Source: Apostichopus californicus
Taxonomy: Eukaryota; Echinodermata; Holothuroidea; Aspidochirotida; Stichopodidae
Reading direction: 5' to 3'
NCBI GenBank assembly: GCA_020650975.1
Contig: JAIPMN010001169.1
Span: 1 to 31,805, forward strand
DNA length: 31,805 bases
Under the pieces are notes generated by a model. It was not told where the DNA came from and made no database searches. It was given only the letters and a program-made list of their open reading frames with translations. The translations under genes were made by a program, and so were the position numbers. Positions within the stretch are counted from its first letter, which is position 1. Each line of letters begins with the position of its first letter. Shown here one piece after another: positions 29,301-31,128 of this stretch.

Positions 29301-31128
29301 AAAATAACATTACTAAGTGCAATGCTATTGGACAATACCATATAAGAACATTATTCTATACAAACATGCATCAAGGTGAGGATCATTAAAATACTGATAA
29401 AATATAATATAAATTATATCATAAAAAATAGACAGCGAAATATAATTTGCGATGAAAATATGTTTCACATGAATCTAAACACAACCGACCAATCACATTT
29501 CTCTGTTGGGAGCAAACAACCAATCATTATTCAATATTATTATTTAAACTAATACATTTATCTTTGAAATGAAATGTGTATTTCTTGGGGAATTATCTTC
29601 ACATTTTTTTTGGCCCTAAAACCAACATTGGTTGCAACATTAGCAACACTCTGTAATTTGCACAAAAATGCAATTTTGCACTTTACATGCACGGTTTGTA
29701 TCTCTCTCCTTTTTGTTAATAATATGTCCTTAAAGTTGAACATTTTAGAAAACAATTTGTTTTCTTCTTTTTATTGCATGGTAATGGAATTATTTTTGTC
29801 AGGGGTGATGTGTTTGCAAGAATGATGCAAAATGATTCATTTTGAAATACTAAAGCAAAGAACTGTTCTGCTTTAAATAACACAAGCAGAAACAAGGAGG
29901 AATAAACAGCCTACTACTACTGCTATTAAACAGGCATAAAGTTAATATGAAATTATCCACAAAAGAAAATCATCTTGGACAAGAGGTTAAATCTCTACGG
30001 ACATGTTGAGAAAAACAGCTGCTACTAAGAGACCCAGGGGAGGGATAAGGAATATTATTGAACCATGTGAATAAGAAAAAGCTTGGAGTGGAAAAACACA
30101 ATAAAATCTATCATGGATAATATTTCATGGATATCAAACCAAAATTTGAAAAGGAACGTTTTATGATGCAAAAGTCAATGAAAAATGTTCTAGGTATGCT
30201 GAAGATAGAGAGAGCTGTGAAAGAAAGACATTTACCTTCATATTCTTTGAAATATGGAAGAGAATTGAATGTTTTCTCATGAATTCATGATAAAGTGATT
30301 TCACATGGTTGAGAACTTTCTAGGAACACTTGTGATAATGTGATACTGATAAAATGCTTGCAAAATGAAAATGAAATAGATGCTCTTTCATGTTTTCAAA
30401 CTTTGAGACACTCTTTACAAATAAACCTATTAGAAGTATCAAGCAAGGGTTAAACACACAATGTTGAGTTAGGTTCACAGCAAATACAACAACAATGGAC
30501 AACATTTACAGCAGGATTATGAAAACATGAGCTAAAATACAAAAAATGGCAAACAGTTAAAAAATTTACAAAAAAAACAACAAACTTTGAATTTTAATAC
30601 ACAAATATGACATTAAACAATATTTGTCTTTATATGGGTAGAAGTAGAACATTTGTATAGTCAATTGCTTTCCATGTATATGGATTTTTGCAGAAGGAAT
30701 TTTGCATATTAATAATATTTCATGCATTTTCTAATGAGAGAAAGCAAAAAAAATTATATGTGACCAGCATGGTTAACTAACATGATCAATTAATTAAGTT
30801 ACAATGAGAACACTGGAAGGGAAAATCATGAGTAAAGCGAGATACATACATACTTGATACAGATTTAACACACTGGAAGCAAATAATAAAATATCCAGGA
30901 ATAGAGAAACGATCTTTGATCTGCTGGATAGGTAGTGGAGGTCCTTAGTGACTGGAAATGTTTGTTTGTAAGTGTATTTATGAGATGTATGAAGGTGGCA
31001 GGGATCTGTGGGTAGCAACGGGTGGTACTTACCTGATGGTATTTTGCAGCGTATTTGATGTGCGTTTCCAAGGAAACCAGCAGCTGTTTTAGCCATGTGA
31101 TCTGTGTCTGCATTGTAGAGAGGTAAGC
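77..31128 (-). CDS. MACF1/DST-like: Spectraplakin gene (MACF1/dystonin/shot family), internal part, 27 exons
   Basis: This span joins 27 minus-strand exons of one gene; both gene ends lie outside the window. Spectraplakins link actin to microtubules and junctions through actin-binding, plakin, spectrin-rod, EF-hand and GAS2 parts. Only the plakin domain (E1-E12), a linker (E13) and the start of the rod (E14-E27) are here. Seen directly: every intron is GT-AG, phases match from E1 to E26, and the concatenated reading frame is about 2,830 codons. The SH3 segment in E3-E4 and the basic SPKRQRK segment in E12 identify the plakin domain. The spectrin repeats that follow exclude plectin and desmoplakin, which have coiled-coil rods. 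Orthology to MACF1 rather than dystonin cannot be decided, since invertebrates normally have a single gene for both. No promoter, start codon, stop codon or polyadenylation site is visible. Confidence 0.9.
435..581 (-). CDS. MACF1/DST-like: E26: rod spectrin repeat, helix A
   Basis: The exon is 147 nt, phase 0/0, 49 residues: ANILRETREKIDNMHKLLEW, VSETETQLSSQQPMQEELRL and LNEQTRQQR. LLEWVSETE nearly repeats E16. The exon length, phase and position equal those of E14 and E16, which supports the chosen acceptor (aacataaaag), although its pyrimidine tract is poor. The donor is AAAGG|gtaaga. Confidence 0.85.
582..2362 (-). other. 1.8 kb intron E25-E26
   Basis: A/T-rich. A GA-dinucleotide tract at 723-741 and an AT run at 1459-1471 are the only simple repeats. 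Small open frames on both strands have no recognisable content. Confidence 0.75.
2363..2563 (-). CDS. MACF1/DST-like: E25: rod spectrin repeat, helices B-C
   Basis: The exon is 201 nt, phase 0/0, 67 residues: NLQKDLTDNKSSVDELISSL, EMFLREHKDRLGPEQQDLMQ, RGIYELRSNFDKTNYKTQDW and LRRMEDQ. LRSNFDKTNYKTQDWLRRME is helix C. Its opening NLQKDLTDNKSSVDELISSL is a useful template for judging E27. The donor is GATCAG|gtatac. Confidence 0.94.
2564..3058 (-). other. Intron E24-E25
   Basis: Nothing recognised. The acceptor ttctcctttctcag is very strong. Confidence 0.75.
3059..3303 (-). CDS. MACF1/DST-like: E24: rod spectrin repeat, helix C and next helix A
   Basis: The exon is 245 nt; two bases complete the Asp shared with E23 and it ends in phase 0. 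ESESQRTVTKVVERYNALGV is helix C with Tyr in the Trp position; LSRLLGVKLRSLESLTDWLS is helix A of the next repeat; DLHTLEGQLSDMK starts helix B. The donor is ATGAAG|gtaata. Confidence 0.94.
3304..3773 (-). other. Intron E23-E24
   Basis: A/T-rich; nothing recognised. The acceptor is gcactatttccag. Confidence 0.75.
3774..3987 (-). CDS. MACF1/DST-like: E23: dystonin-like KPNID spectrin repeat with an inserted loop
   Basis: The exon is 214 nt, phase 0 start and phase 1 end. It begins PLHQEYKGYKPNIDEVQKLG, which closely resembles the YNKPNIDKVQKIG helix of an early dystonin rod repeat (recalled) and anchors the window within the rod. After RHFDIVTREGTS comes a loop of about 35 residues, PLSKAPLRSSLALSPRDRGR then KFVASSRMDERQQTSYYFD, rich in Ser, Arg and Pro. 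Spectrin repeats normally have a much shorter loop here. The SPRD and RSS sites could be phosphorylated; that is inference. Confidence 0.94.
3988..4577 (-). other. Intron E22-E23
   Basis: About two thirds is the 94/122-nt array; the rest is A/T-rich. The true acceptor before E23 is acctccctttacag. Confidence 0.85.
4184..4612 (-). repeat. 94/122-nt minisatellite copying the E22 exon end and donor
   Basis: The phrase TCACCTCCAGTTGTTG, then ATCTGTATGTTGAT and GGTACCTGT, recurs upstream and downstream of A/T-rich filler. Copied exon ends begin at 4268, 4390 and 4484, and the native one at 4578, so the spacings are 122, 94 and 94 bases. A partial copy starts near 4184 without the donor. On the gene strand every copy encodes TINIQIQQLE and then GTGAGA, an intact 5' splice site. 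Confidence 0.96.
4578..4901 (-). CDS. MACF1/DST-like: E22: rod spectrin repeat; its 3' end is copied into the next intron
   Basis: The exon is 324 nt, phase 0/0, 108 residues. EIQHQVEGHQAQYQNIQSVG is helix B; DILENVSQNWKGLEGVLSQR is helix C with its Trp; FDERVRSSNGWLDGMEDRCS is helix A of the next repeat; the exon ends ETINIQIQQLE. The native donor is CTGGAG|gttaga, weaker than the three intronic copies CTGGAG|gtgaga. Reading past the donor meets a stop after four codons. Confidence 0.94.
4902..5315 (-). other. Intron E21-E22
   Basis: A/T-rich; nothing recognised. The acceptor is ttgtgattcttacag. Confidence 0.75.
5316..5633 (-). CDS. MACF1/DST-like: E21: rod spectrin repeat
   Basis: The exon is 318 nt, phase 0/0, 106 residues. 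LLQTDVDSHKPSVESVNISS is helix B; MRLDDLNTRFEKVIVRARDR is helix C with F in the Trp position; FLEMVGELEDWLLPLFEFME is helix A of the next repeat with a Trp; LPELGSRLQ begins helix B. The open frame extends upstream into the 15-nt intron repeat (ILTMR repeats), which is not coding because a strong acceptor lies between. Confidence 0.94.
5634..5876 (-). other. Intron E20-E21 with tandem branch-point-like units
   Basis: A 243-base intron with a C-rich segment (5813-5850) and the 15-nt repeat at 5652-5716. The acceptor is ctccttcatcttctcag. Confidence 0.85.
5652..5716 (-). repeat. 15-nt repeat containing TATTAAC, 18 bases upstream of the E21 acceptor
   Basis: The unit TTAATATCCTCATAG occurs about four times. 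On the gene strand GTTAATA becomes TATTAAC, one base from the ideal branch site TACTAAC. Exact GTTAATA copies start at 5668, 5683 and 5698, placing candidate branch adenines about 36, 51 and 66 bases from the exon. Confidence 0.92.
5877..6091 (-). CDS. MACF1/DST-like: E20: rod spectrin repeat, helix C and next helix A
   Basis: The exon is 215 nt; the first two bases complete the Val shared with E19 and it ends in phase 0. DIKERYSRLERQIGERSNTL is helix C, CLSLQDSLHSLLIWLEEKEN is helix A of the next repeat with the conserved Trp followed by LEEKE, and KKNVLVEQIQQHK is helix B. The donor is CACAAG|gttagt. Confidence 0.94.
6092..6367 (-). other. Intron E19-E20 with a repeat of about 27 bp
   Basis: More than a third of this 276-base intron is the repeat listed at 6147-6245. 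The acceptor before E20 is ttcatttccttggtag. Confidence 0.8.
6147..6245 (-). repeat. Tandem repeat of about 27 bp near the E20 acceptor
   Basis: The unit is GTTAAGAATGATAACATTGT followed by TACCAAA, present in about four copies, the last ones shortened. On the gene strand each copy contains CTTAAC, which fits the loose metazoan branch-point pattern, starting about 60 bases upstream of the acceptor. Confidence 0.85.
6368..6485 (-). CDS. MACF1/DST-like: E19: rod spectrin repeat, helix B
   Basis: The exon is 118 nt, phase 0 start and phase 1 end: QTFNDDVISHSKDVEVAKEA, GKDLADAQESIKGDVQKVI. The acceptor is the tandem ttttttccaag|CAG|, so a start at 6485 or 6482 is possible; the choice only adds or removes one Gln (a NAGNAG-like site). 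The donor is GTCATTG|gtaagt. The pyrimidine tract is excellent. Confidence 0.9.
6486..6985 (-). other. Intron E18-E19
   Basis: Holds a C-rich stretch at 6728-6773 and a perfect small inverted repeat, ACTTTGG at 6904-6910 with CCAAAGT at 6914-6920, followed by another copy of GGACACCAAAGT. Function unknown. Confidence 0.75.
6986..7306 (-). CDS. MACF1/DST-like: E18: third/fourth rod spectrin repeat
   Basis: The exon is 321 nt, phase 0/0, 107 residues, about one spectrin repeat long. SYKAVLTEFRTSALPRQFNR opens it, with a long loop; ERLARLNEAFDRLQVRGDQT is helix C; QVYNETTTSVRSWLHSAENE is helix A of the next repeat with its Trp; LAVQQQIDKLR starts helix B. The donor is CTCAGG|gtgaga. Confidence 0.94.
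7307..7848 (-). other. Intron E17-E18
   Basis: Contains an AT-dinucleotide run at about 7440-7470 and a G-run at 7519-7525. No gene content. The acceptor is ttactcattttcag. Confidence 0.75.
7849..8274 (-). CDS. MACF1/DST-like: E17: second rod repeat helices B-C and third repeat start
   Basis: The exon is 426 nt, phase 0/0, 142 residues, the largest exon of the rod part. It holds SLKDDINSHSGKVKQCVDSI (helix B), VSDLRMRYDRLFDQSESRVE (helix C, with Y/F for Trp), then the next repeat: YLKKFDKEIANIEHWLSRTH (helix A, conserved Trp), TIEGLYRDAGKDINVLNKQS, and helix B MTDINSHRDQLNGISSEG. It appears to be a fusion of exons that are separate in neighbouring repeats. The donor is GGCAAG|gttagt. Plus-strand open frames over it are shadows. 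Confidence 0.94.
8275..8819 (-). other. Intron E16-E17
   Basis: A/T-rich; no gene, RNA or repeat recognised. The acceptor is tgttccctctag. Confidence 0.75.
8820..8966 (-). CDS. MACF1/DST-like: E16: second rod spectrin repeat, helix A
   Basis: The exon is 147 nt, phase 0/0, 49 residues: SILERRYREQVNILQDLLSW, VSETEHAMGSAQPQSELVQP and LSEQLNKMK. LLSWVSETE is a textbook helix-A motif and is nearly repeated as LLEWVSETE in E26, ten exons later. The donor is AAG|gtaata and the acceptor tttgcattcacag. Confidence 0.94.
8967..9666 (-). other. Intron E15-E16 with a 45-bp minisatellite
   Basis: The half nearest the E15 donor is the 45-bp minisatellite (about 9240-9612). The half nearest the E16 acceptor (tttgcattcacag) is plain A/T-rich sequence. 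Confidence 0.85.
9240..9612. repeat. 45-bp minisatellite
   Basis: The unit starts TGCTTGCATCTCTCCTCCCT and continues with CTCAACTCATCCACCCTACC. Copies start at 9368, 9413, 9458, 9503, 9548 and 9593, exactly 45 bases apart, with more degenerate copies leftward from about 9240. Because 45 is divisible by three and no stop occurs, the plus strand shows a spurious open frame (HLSSLLNSSTLPYC repeats). Confidence 0.96.
9667..9903 (-). CDS. MACF1/DST-like: E15: first rod spectrin repeat, helices B-C
   Basis: The exon is 237 nt, phase 0/0, 79 residues: TFLEEIVNQKDGINDAISKA, ELFMKNNKDKNLKPEQEQEL, TTKSHGLRSTFDQITSLAEQ and RLNNLQTSLGRLHKEKDEL. The GLRSTFDQITSLAEQRLNNL segment is helix C, where F replaces the usual Trp (L-R-x-x-F/W-D). 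It is joined in frame to E14 and E16. The donor is GAGCTG|gttagt. Confidence 0.92.
10290..10496 (-). repeat. 52-56 nt repeat after E14, carrying copies of its splice donor
   Basis: The unit contains CACTCCTGGCCTCAT, then ATTCGATCTTAC, a C-run and CTTCTTC(T/C)TTGATCCAA or close variants. Copies of CTTAC (GTAAG on the gene strand) lie at 10340-10344, 10396-10400 and 10440-10444, and the native donor lies at 10492-10496 after the same CTGGCCTCAT phrase. A 10-N gap at 10405-10414 interrupts the array, so the true copy number is unknown. Confidence 0.9.
10405..10414. other. Assembly gap (10 N)
   Basis: Ten Ns inside the tandem array after E14. The round number suggests a placeholder gap rather than a measured length. 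Confidence 1.
10497..10643 (-). CDS. MACF1/DST-like: E14: first rod spectrin repeat, helix A
   Basis: The exon is 147 nt, phase 0/0, 49 residues: ADFDREYRSVFQVVSDLMYW, then ASITSQKLSNLEPISKDIPT and LTFQLEKHR. The DLMYW tryptophan and the loop with SNLEPISKDI followed by LTFQLEKHR give the helix A-loop-B pattern. The size and phase match E16 and E26, which encode the same part of later repeats, so this exon unit was probably multiplied by duplication. Its donor, CACAGG|gtaaga, is the seed of the 52-56 nt array. Confidence 0.93.
10644..11082 (-). other. Intron E13-E14
   Basis: A/T-rich sequence with nothing recognisable. The acceptor is cttattcccgacag. Confidence 0.75.
11083..11751 (-). CDS. 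MACF1/DST-like: E13: disordered linker between plakin domain and spectrin rod
   Basis: The exon is 669 nt, phase 0/0, 223 residues. It starts LVIPPLPVKTQVTSFSKKST, continues through a basic patch (KLKTVKARKKNPAEVEP) and Ser/Pro-rich stretches (PPTSGVPSSSSKD), and ends in a helix-forming part (ASFVRHRVKEALSEMDDVRA). The last part probably opens the first rod repeat. The middle is hydrophilic and probably disordered. Acceptor ctctctctgacag is strong; donor is TCATTG|gtaggg. Because both ends are phase 0, skipping it keeps the frame, so it can be a cassette exon. I do not recognise a domain. Confidence 0.92.
11752..16644 (-). other. 4.9 kb intron between the plakin domain and the rod linker
   Basis: This is the longest intron in the window and sits where vertebrate genes place large alternative plakin-repeat exons. 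I found no such exon: open frames are short, lack splice sites and resemble nothing. Contents seen: C-runs at 12058-12078, a G-run at 15585-15597, an AT-dinucleotide run at 16083-16101 and a degenerate repeat of about 60 bp at 14216-14400. Confidence 0.75.
14216..14400. repeat. Degenerate tandem repeat of about 60 bp, three copies
   Basis: The motif AT(A/T)TGAA(C/T)TC(G/C)CA followed by a GTAAA(C/G)TT-like segment begins near 14242, 14300 and 14363. In the first two copies it is followed by TCAAACTGGTT or CCAAACTGGTT. The array is intronic, and its long open frame on the minus strand is a by-product of the repetition. Confidence 0.65.
16645..16851 (-). CDS. MACF1/DST-like: E12: end of the plakin domain with basic linker
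   Basis: The exon is 207 nt, phase 0/0, 69 residues. VFDEILSQFERKVEDFHPSR is followed by SPKRQRKEKGSDIVRQDIDK and LNSRYQELVARVTEKVDRFL. Vertebrate MACF1, dystonin and plectin have the same order at this point: a helix, then S-P-x-K-R/K basic residues, then an acidic/hydrophobic stretch and L-x-x-R-Y-x-x-L (recalled). The match marks the last plakin repeat. The basic cluster could also act in localisation; that is inference. The tail AGRGRDLD enters the linker. Confidence 0.92.
16852..17483 (-). other. Intron E11-E12
   Basis: A/T-rich with an A-run at about 16953-16965 and a T-run near 17032. Nothing else seen. Confidence 0.75.
17484..17727 (-). CDS. MACF1/DST-like: E11: plakin-domain spectrin repeat
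   Basis: The exon is 244 nt; it completes a split Arg and ends in phase 0, 81 full codons. It begins LHQLDKSGETLEDFQSHLTR ESNWISEAEV and continues TLLEFDYIAQDKLTQQQQLL AAREFNQVVASHEP RIIQTTDRGEIFISQAE. The RESNWISEAE tryptophan is the helix-A signature, and QQQQLLAAREFNQVVASHEPRI is helix B. It aligns by order with the penultimate plakin repeat of dystonin and plectin (DDWIQQVE... in vertebrates, recalled). Confidence 0.93.
17728..18050 (-). other. Intron E10-E11
   Basis: Contains a C-rich stretch at 17811-17841 and a cluster of GGAAGTCAAC / GTCAACTGGTCA direct repeats at about 17869-17930. No gene content. Confidence 0.75.
18051..18226 (-). CDS. MACF1/DST-like: E10: plakin-domain spectrin repeat, helices B-C
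   Basis: The exon is 176 nt, phase 0 start and phase 2 end. It reads ELQRTLPPFQPVMDKIVNDS RRLKNLCGGH then TEYDAEKLSKQVNELNDRW TAICEQTRE. The KQVNELNDRWTAICEQ segment matches the helix-C consensus of spectrin repeats (L-x-x-R-W-x-x-I/L). The acceptor is atctccag and the donor AGAGAG|gtattg. Confidence 0.93.
18227..18654 (-). other. Intron E9-E10
   Basis: No recognisable content; A/T-rich. Confidence 0.75.
18655..18793 (-). CDS. MACF1/DST-like: E9: plakin-domain spectrin-repeat segment
   Basis: The exon is 139 nt; the first base completes a split Arg and it ends in phase 0. The protein is ASILQTHLPDYERALEFIES then CERALLRHTPMPSDLNQLQVYDEKVQ. DYERALEFIESCERALLR is a clear amphipathic helix, followed by a Pro-containing loop and the next helix start, the standard A-loop-B layout of a spectrin repeat. 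The donor is GTCCAG|gttcgt. Confidence 0.9.
18794..19491 (-). other. Intron E8-E9
   Basis: Apart from the donor array at its 5' end (19371-19491), this intron is unremarkable A/T-rich sequence. The acceptor is cttttcatcttcag. Confidence 0.75.
19355..19498 (-). repeat. Heptanucleotide array of 5' splice-site motifs after E8, with duplicated flanks
   Basis: CTTAC (GTAAG on the gene strand) starts at 19393, 19400, 19407, 19414, 19421, 19428, 19435, 19442, 19449, 19456 and 19463: eleven copies at exactly 7 nt. The flanks are copies of each other: AACAAACAGACT(C/T)GTCTTACC then TTGT(T/C)AC, whose CTTAC lies at 19371 on one side and at 19487 (the native E8 donor) on the other, 116 bases apart. The left flank therefore duplicates the last exon bases and the donor. 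Confidence 0.95.
19492..19664 (-). CDS. MACF1/DST-like: E8: plakin-domain helix with the donor that seeds a GTAAG array
   Basis: The exon is 173 nt, starts in phase 0 (ANADRVKENVNIHDEILSEY) and ends in phase 2 within ACAAG|gtaaga. The remaining residues are ERLQESGVVLPKEITEKVKE then MQQDWTDTLKKSDQLVT. The QDWTD tryptophan resembles the helix-C position of spectrin repeats. Directly downstream of its donor, eleven further GTAAG motifs follow at exact 7-nt spacing. Reading past the native donor meets TAA in the first full codon, so use of any decoy would truncate the protein. Confidence 0.9.
19665..20101 (-). other. Intron E7-E8
   Basis: No recognisable content. The donor is ATCAG|gtaaaa and the acceptor ggtttctttag. 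Confidence 0.75.
20102..20259 (-). CDS. MACF1/DST-like: E7: plakin-domain segment resuming after the giant exon
   Basis: The exon is 158 nt; its first two bases complete the Val codon begun by the last G of E6, and it ends in phase 0. The residues are PLSELDGGPSFLEGLDKFMK and then VLKEEKEDLSNRDETPLPRTDNEALEALRTDQ. FLEGLDKFMKVLKEEKEDL is a charged helix and DNEALEALRTDQ is a second helix, consistent with a diverged plakin-type spectrin repeat. If E6 were skipped, E5 would join this exon out of frame and reach TGA at the third codon. Confidence 0.88.
20260..20688 (-). other. Intron E6-E7
   Basis: A/T-rich sequence with no recognisable content. The acceptor is taatttgtttag. Confidence 0.75.
20689..23449 (-). 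CDS. MACF1/DST-like: E6: giant exon, about 920-residue disordered insert inside the plakin domain
   Basis: One uninterrupted exon of 2,761 nt begins in phase 0 after ttcttggtag and ends in phase 1 at AAACCTG|gtaagc. The protein is almost free of hydrophobic runs and rich in Ser, Thr, Pro, Gln, Glu and Asp, so it is very probably disordered. Visible elements: KPVVPPRLGRRRKSPD at exon residues 29-44 and PIPPQR at 859-864, both PxxPxR SH3-ligand patterns; a short EPEQ repeat at about 413-434; a degenerate duplication of about 81 residues at about 462-623; a 39-residue tandem duplication at about 695-772; and an acidic C-terminal tail (EMEDEDLEPP, LLEEMDNFDQIMEESNQKP). No plakin repeats are present, so it differs from the plakin-repeat exons of vertebrate isoforms. 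I do not recognise a homologue. Several open frames on the opposite strand are compositional shadows. Confidence 0.92.
21134..21367 (-). repeat. 39-residue (117-nt) in-frame tandem duplication in E6
   Basis: Two adjacent 117-nt copies (21251-21367 and 21134-21250) encode EN(I/M)S...KDR(G/R)IPTKS followed by (V/L)TD(N/I)DDSRPAAEDEQSPP and RKTQD. Most codons are identical between copies, so the duplication looks recent. Confidence 0.93.
21581..22066 (-). repeat. Degenerate duplication of about 81 residues in E6
   Basis: SSLESHRVTTEEDPFHLYID recurs as TSLETSRVTSEQESSTLFID 81 residues later. Each is followed by an (L/V)VS(A/V)VG motif and ends in VDSEILPP or IDSEIVPP. Spacing drifts by a few residues, showing an old duplication with indels. 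Confidence 0.75.
23450..24221 (-). other. Intron E5-E6 with a TAGCTA-rich minisatellite
   Basis: The first half (from the donor at 24221 down to about 23800) is plain A/T-rich sequence. The second half is the palindrome-rich array at 23551-23795 described separately. The intron ends in ctttcttggtag. Confidence 0.8.
23551..23795. repeat. Minisatellite built from palindromic TAGCTA/GTAGCTAC cores
   Basis: About a dozen TAGCTA cores occur in 245 bases, inside higher-order units such as CTACATAGCTATACAGCTAC followed by GTGTCTATGTAGCTA. Because the core is its own reverse complement and neighbouring arms (TATGTAGC / GCTACATA) are complementary, the array can fold into many alternative hairpins. 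It lies about 100 bases upstream of the E6 acceptor. Confidence 0.85.
24222..24348 (-). CDS. MACF1/DST-like: E5: plakin-domain helix directly after the SH3
   Basis: The exon is 127 nt; the first base completes the split Arg and it ends in phase 0. It encodes IKIQYDQLIIVCRAKQTELQ and then TFHSQQQVGLGLEKYKLTQLEQ. RIKIQYDQL aligns by position with the R-I-x-x-Q-Y start of the post-SH3 spectrin repeat of vertebrate plakins, but the rest is strongly diverged and the usual LWHQLH motif is absent. The acceptor is ttattaacag and the donor GAGCAG|gtttgt. It leads straight into the giant E6. Confidence 0.88.
24349..25007 (-). other. Intron E4-E5
   Basis: I see no gene here. Two adjacent copies of a CTTAGGGGG(A/T)CA-containing 20-odd nt unit occur at about 24829-24869. 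In vertebrate plakins the residues after the SH3 read LWHQLH...; I searched this intron for such an exon and found none. Confidence 0.7.
25008..25162 (-). CDS. MACF1/DST-like: E4: C-terminal half of the plakin SH3 domain
   Basis: The exon is 155 nt, starts in phase 0, and ends with two bases of a split Arg codon. It encodes LSIGRGQTCALLDNSNRMNW followed by RVKTQNGREGVAPGVCFVIPPPNSEAIELSH. The Trp of NRMNWRV, the GREG turn and PGVCFVIPPPN are the strongest family signatures in the window; the PSVCF.VPPPN segment is highly conserved in dystonin, MACF1 and plectin (recalled). EAIELSHR corresponds to the helix re-entering the next spectrin repeat. The acceptor is ctggtttatacag. Confidence 0.95.
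25163..25579 (-). other. Intron E3-E4 with a short GCTGCAGG-rich repeat
   Basis: This intron holds a GC-rich cluster at 25376-25436 made of repeated CTGCAGGAG / GCTGCAA units containing several CTGCAG palindromes, which stand out against the A/T-rich background. No gene content otherwise. Confidence 0.75.
25376..25436. repeat. Short GC-rich direct repeat with CTGCAG palindromes
   Basis: Five imperfect copies of an 8-14 nt unit (GAGCTGCAAG, GGGCTGCAG and relatives) in about 60 bases. The local GC content is far above that of the intron. Function unknown. Confidence 0.7.
25580..25726 (-). CDS. MACF1/DST-like: E3: plakin domain, helix and N-terminal half of the SH3 domain
   Basis: The exon is 147 nt, phase 0/0, 49 residues. 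Residues 1-20 form a helix (MVQDRLEEYRVVVNDLQVRS). Then comes HRVVPLKDRRRP, the spacer that precedes the SH3 in MACF1, dystonin and plectin, where VVPLK or similar is conserved. It ends with TPVKAVCDYQNFQ, the first SH3 strand, with CDY in the place of the canonical YDY; this substitution is normal in plakins. The intron cuts the SH3 after NFQ. In known plakins the SH3 packs against a neighbouring spectrin repeat, which covers its ligand groove. Confidence 0.95.
25727..26528 (-). other. Intron E2-E3 with an ATA/ATG microsatellite
   Basis: The only notable content is a degenerate ATA/ATG trinucleotide microsatellite at about 26276-26356, which produces meaningless poly-Ile open frames on both strands. 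The rest shows no genes or structured repeats. The acceptor before E3 is tctctgaaatcag. Confidence 0.8.
26276..26356. repeat. (ATA/ATG)n microsatellite
   Basis: An imperfect trinucleotide run of ATA, ATG and AAT units, purest at 26320-26355. It lies in an intron and has no coding meaning. Confidence 0.9.
26529..26651 (-). CDS. MACF1/DST-like: E2: plakin-domain spectrin repeat, first half of the SH3-bearing repeat
   Basis: The exon is 123 nt, phase 0/0, 41 residues beginning FFSDCYESEAWMNRQL. The Trp following an acidic ESEA stretch is the conserved helix-A tryptophan of spectrin repeats (family knowledge). It is followed by a loop NRTDLTPESSKRLLDQVK that resembles the helix A-B linker. The acceptor tattctcttag has a good pyrimidine tract and the donor is AAG|gtaagt. 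The frame continues open into E3. Confidence 0.9.
26652..31032 (-). other. 4.4 kb intron between E1 and E2
   Basis: This long A/T-rich intron contains homopolymer runs (C-rich at 27666-27690 and 27826-27848) and an A/T-only stretch near 28740-28810. Small open frames occur on both strands, but none has splice sites or a recognisable family. An intron of this length inside the plakin region could hold an alternative promoter or first exon; I see no direct sign of one. Confidence 0.7.
31033..31128 (-). CDS. MACF1/DST-like: E1: plakin-domain spectrin-repeat helix before the SH3 domain
   Basis: The exon is 96 nt, phase 0 at both ends, 32 residues (AYLSTMQTQITWLKQLLVSL...). It is an amphipathic helix with the aromatic/leucine spacing of a spectrin repeat. 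The acceptor cccctggcag and donor CATCAG|gtaagt are both near consensus. It continues directly into E2, giving the join YHQ|FFSDCYESEAW, a helix linker typical of the spectrin repeat that carries the SH3 domain in plakins. The helix assignment is inferred from pattern and context. Confidence 0.85.

Noticed and set aside
77-31128. Plectin, desmoplakin or spectrin as the gene identity
   Set aside because: Plectin and desmoplakin have coiled-coil rods after the plakin domain, and spectrins lack a plakin domain; here a plakin domain is followed by spectrin repeats.
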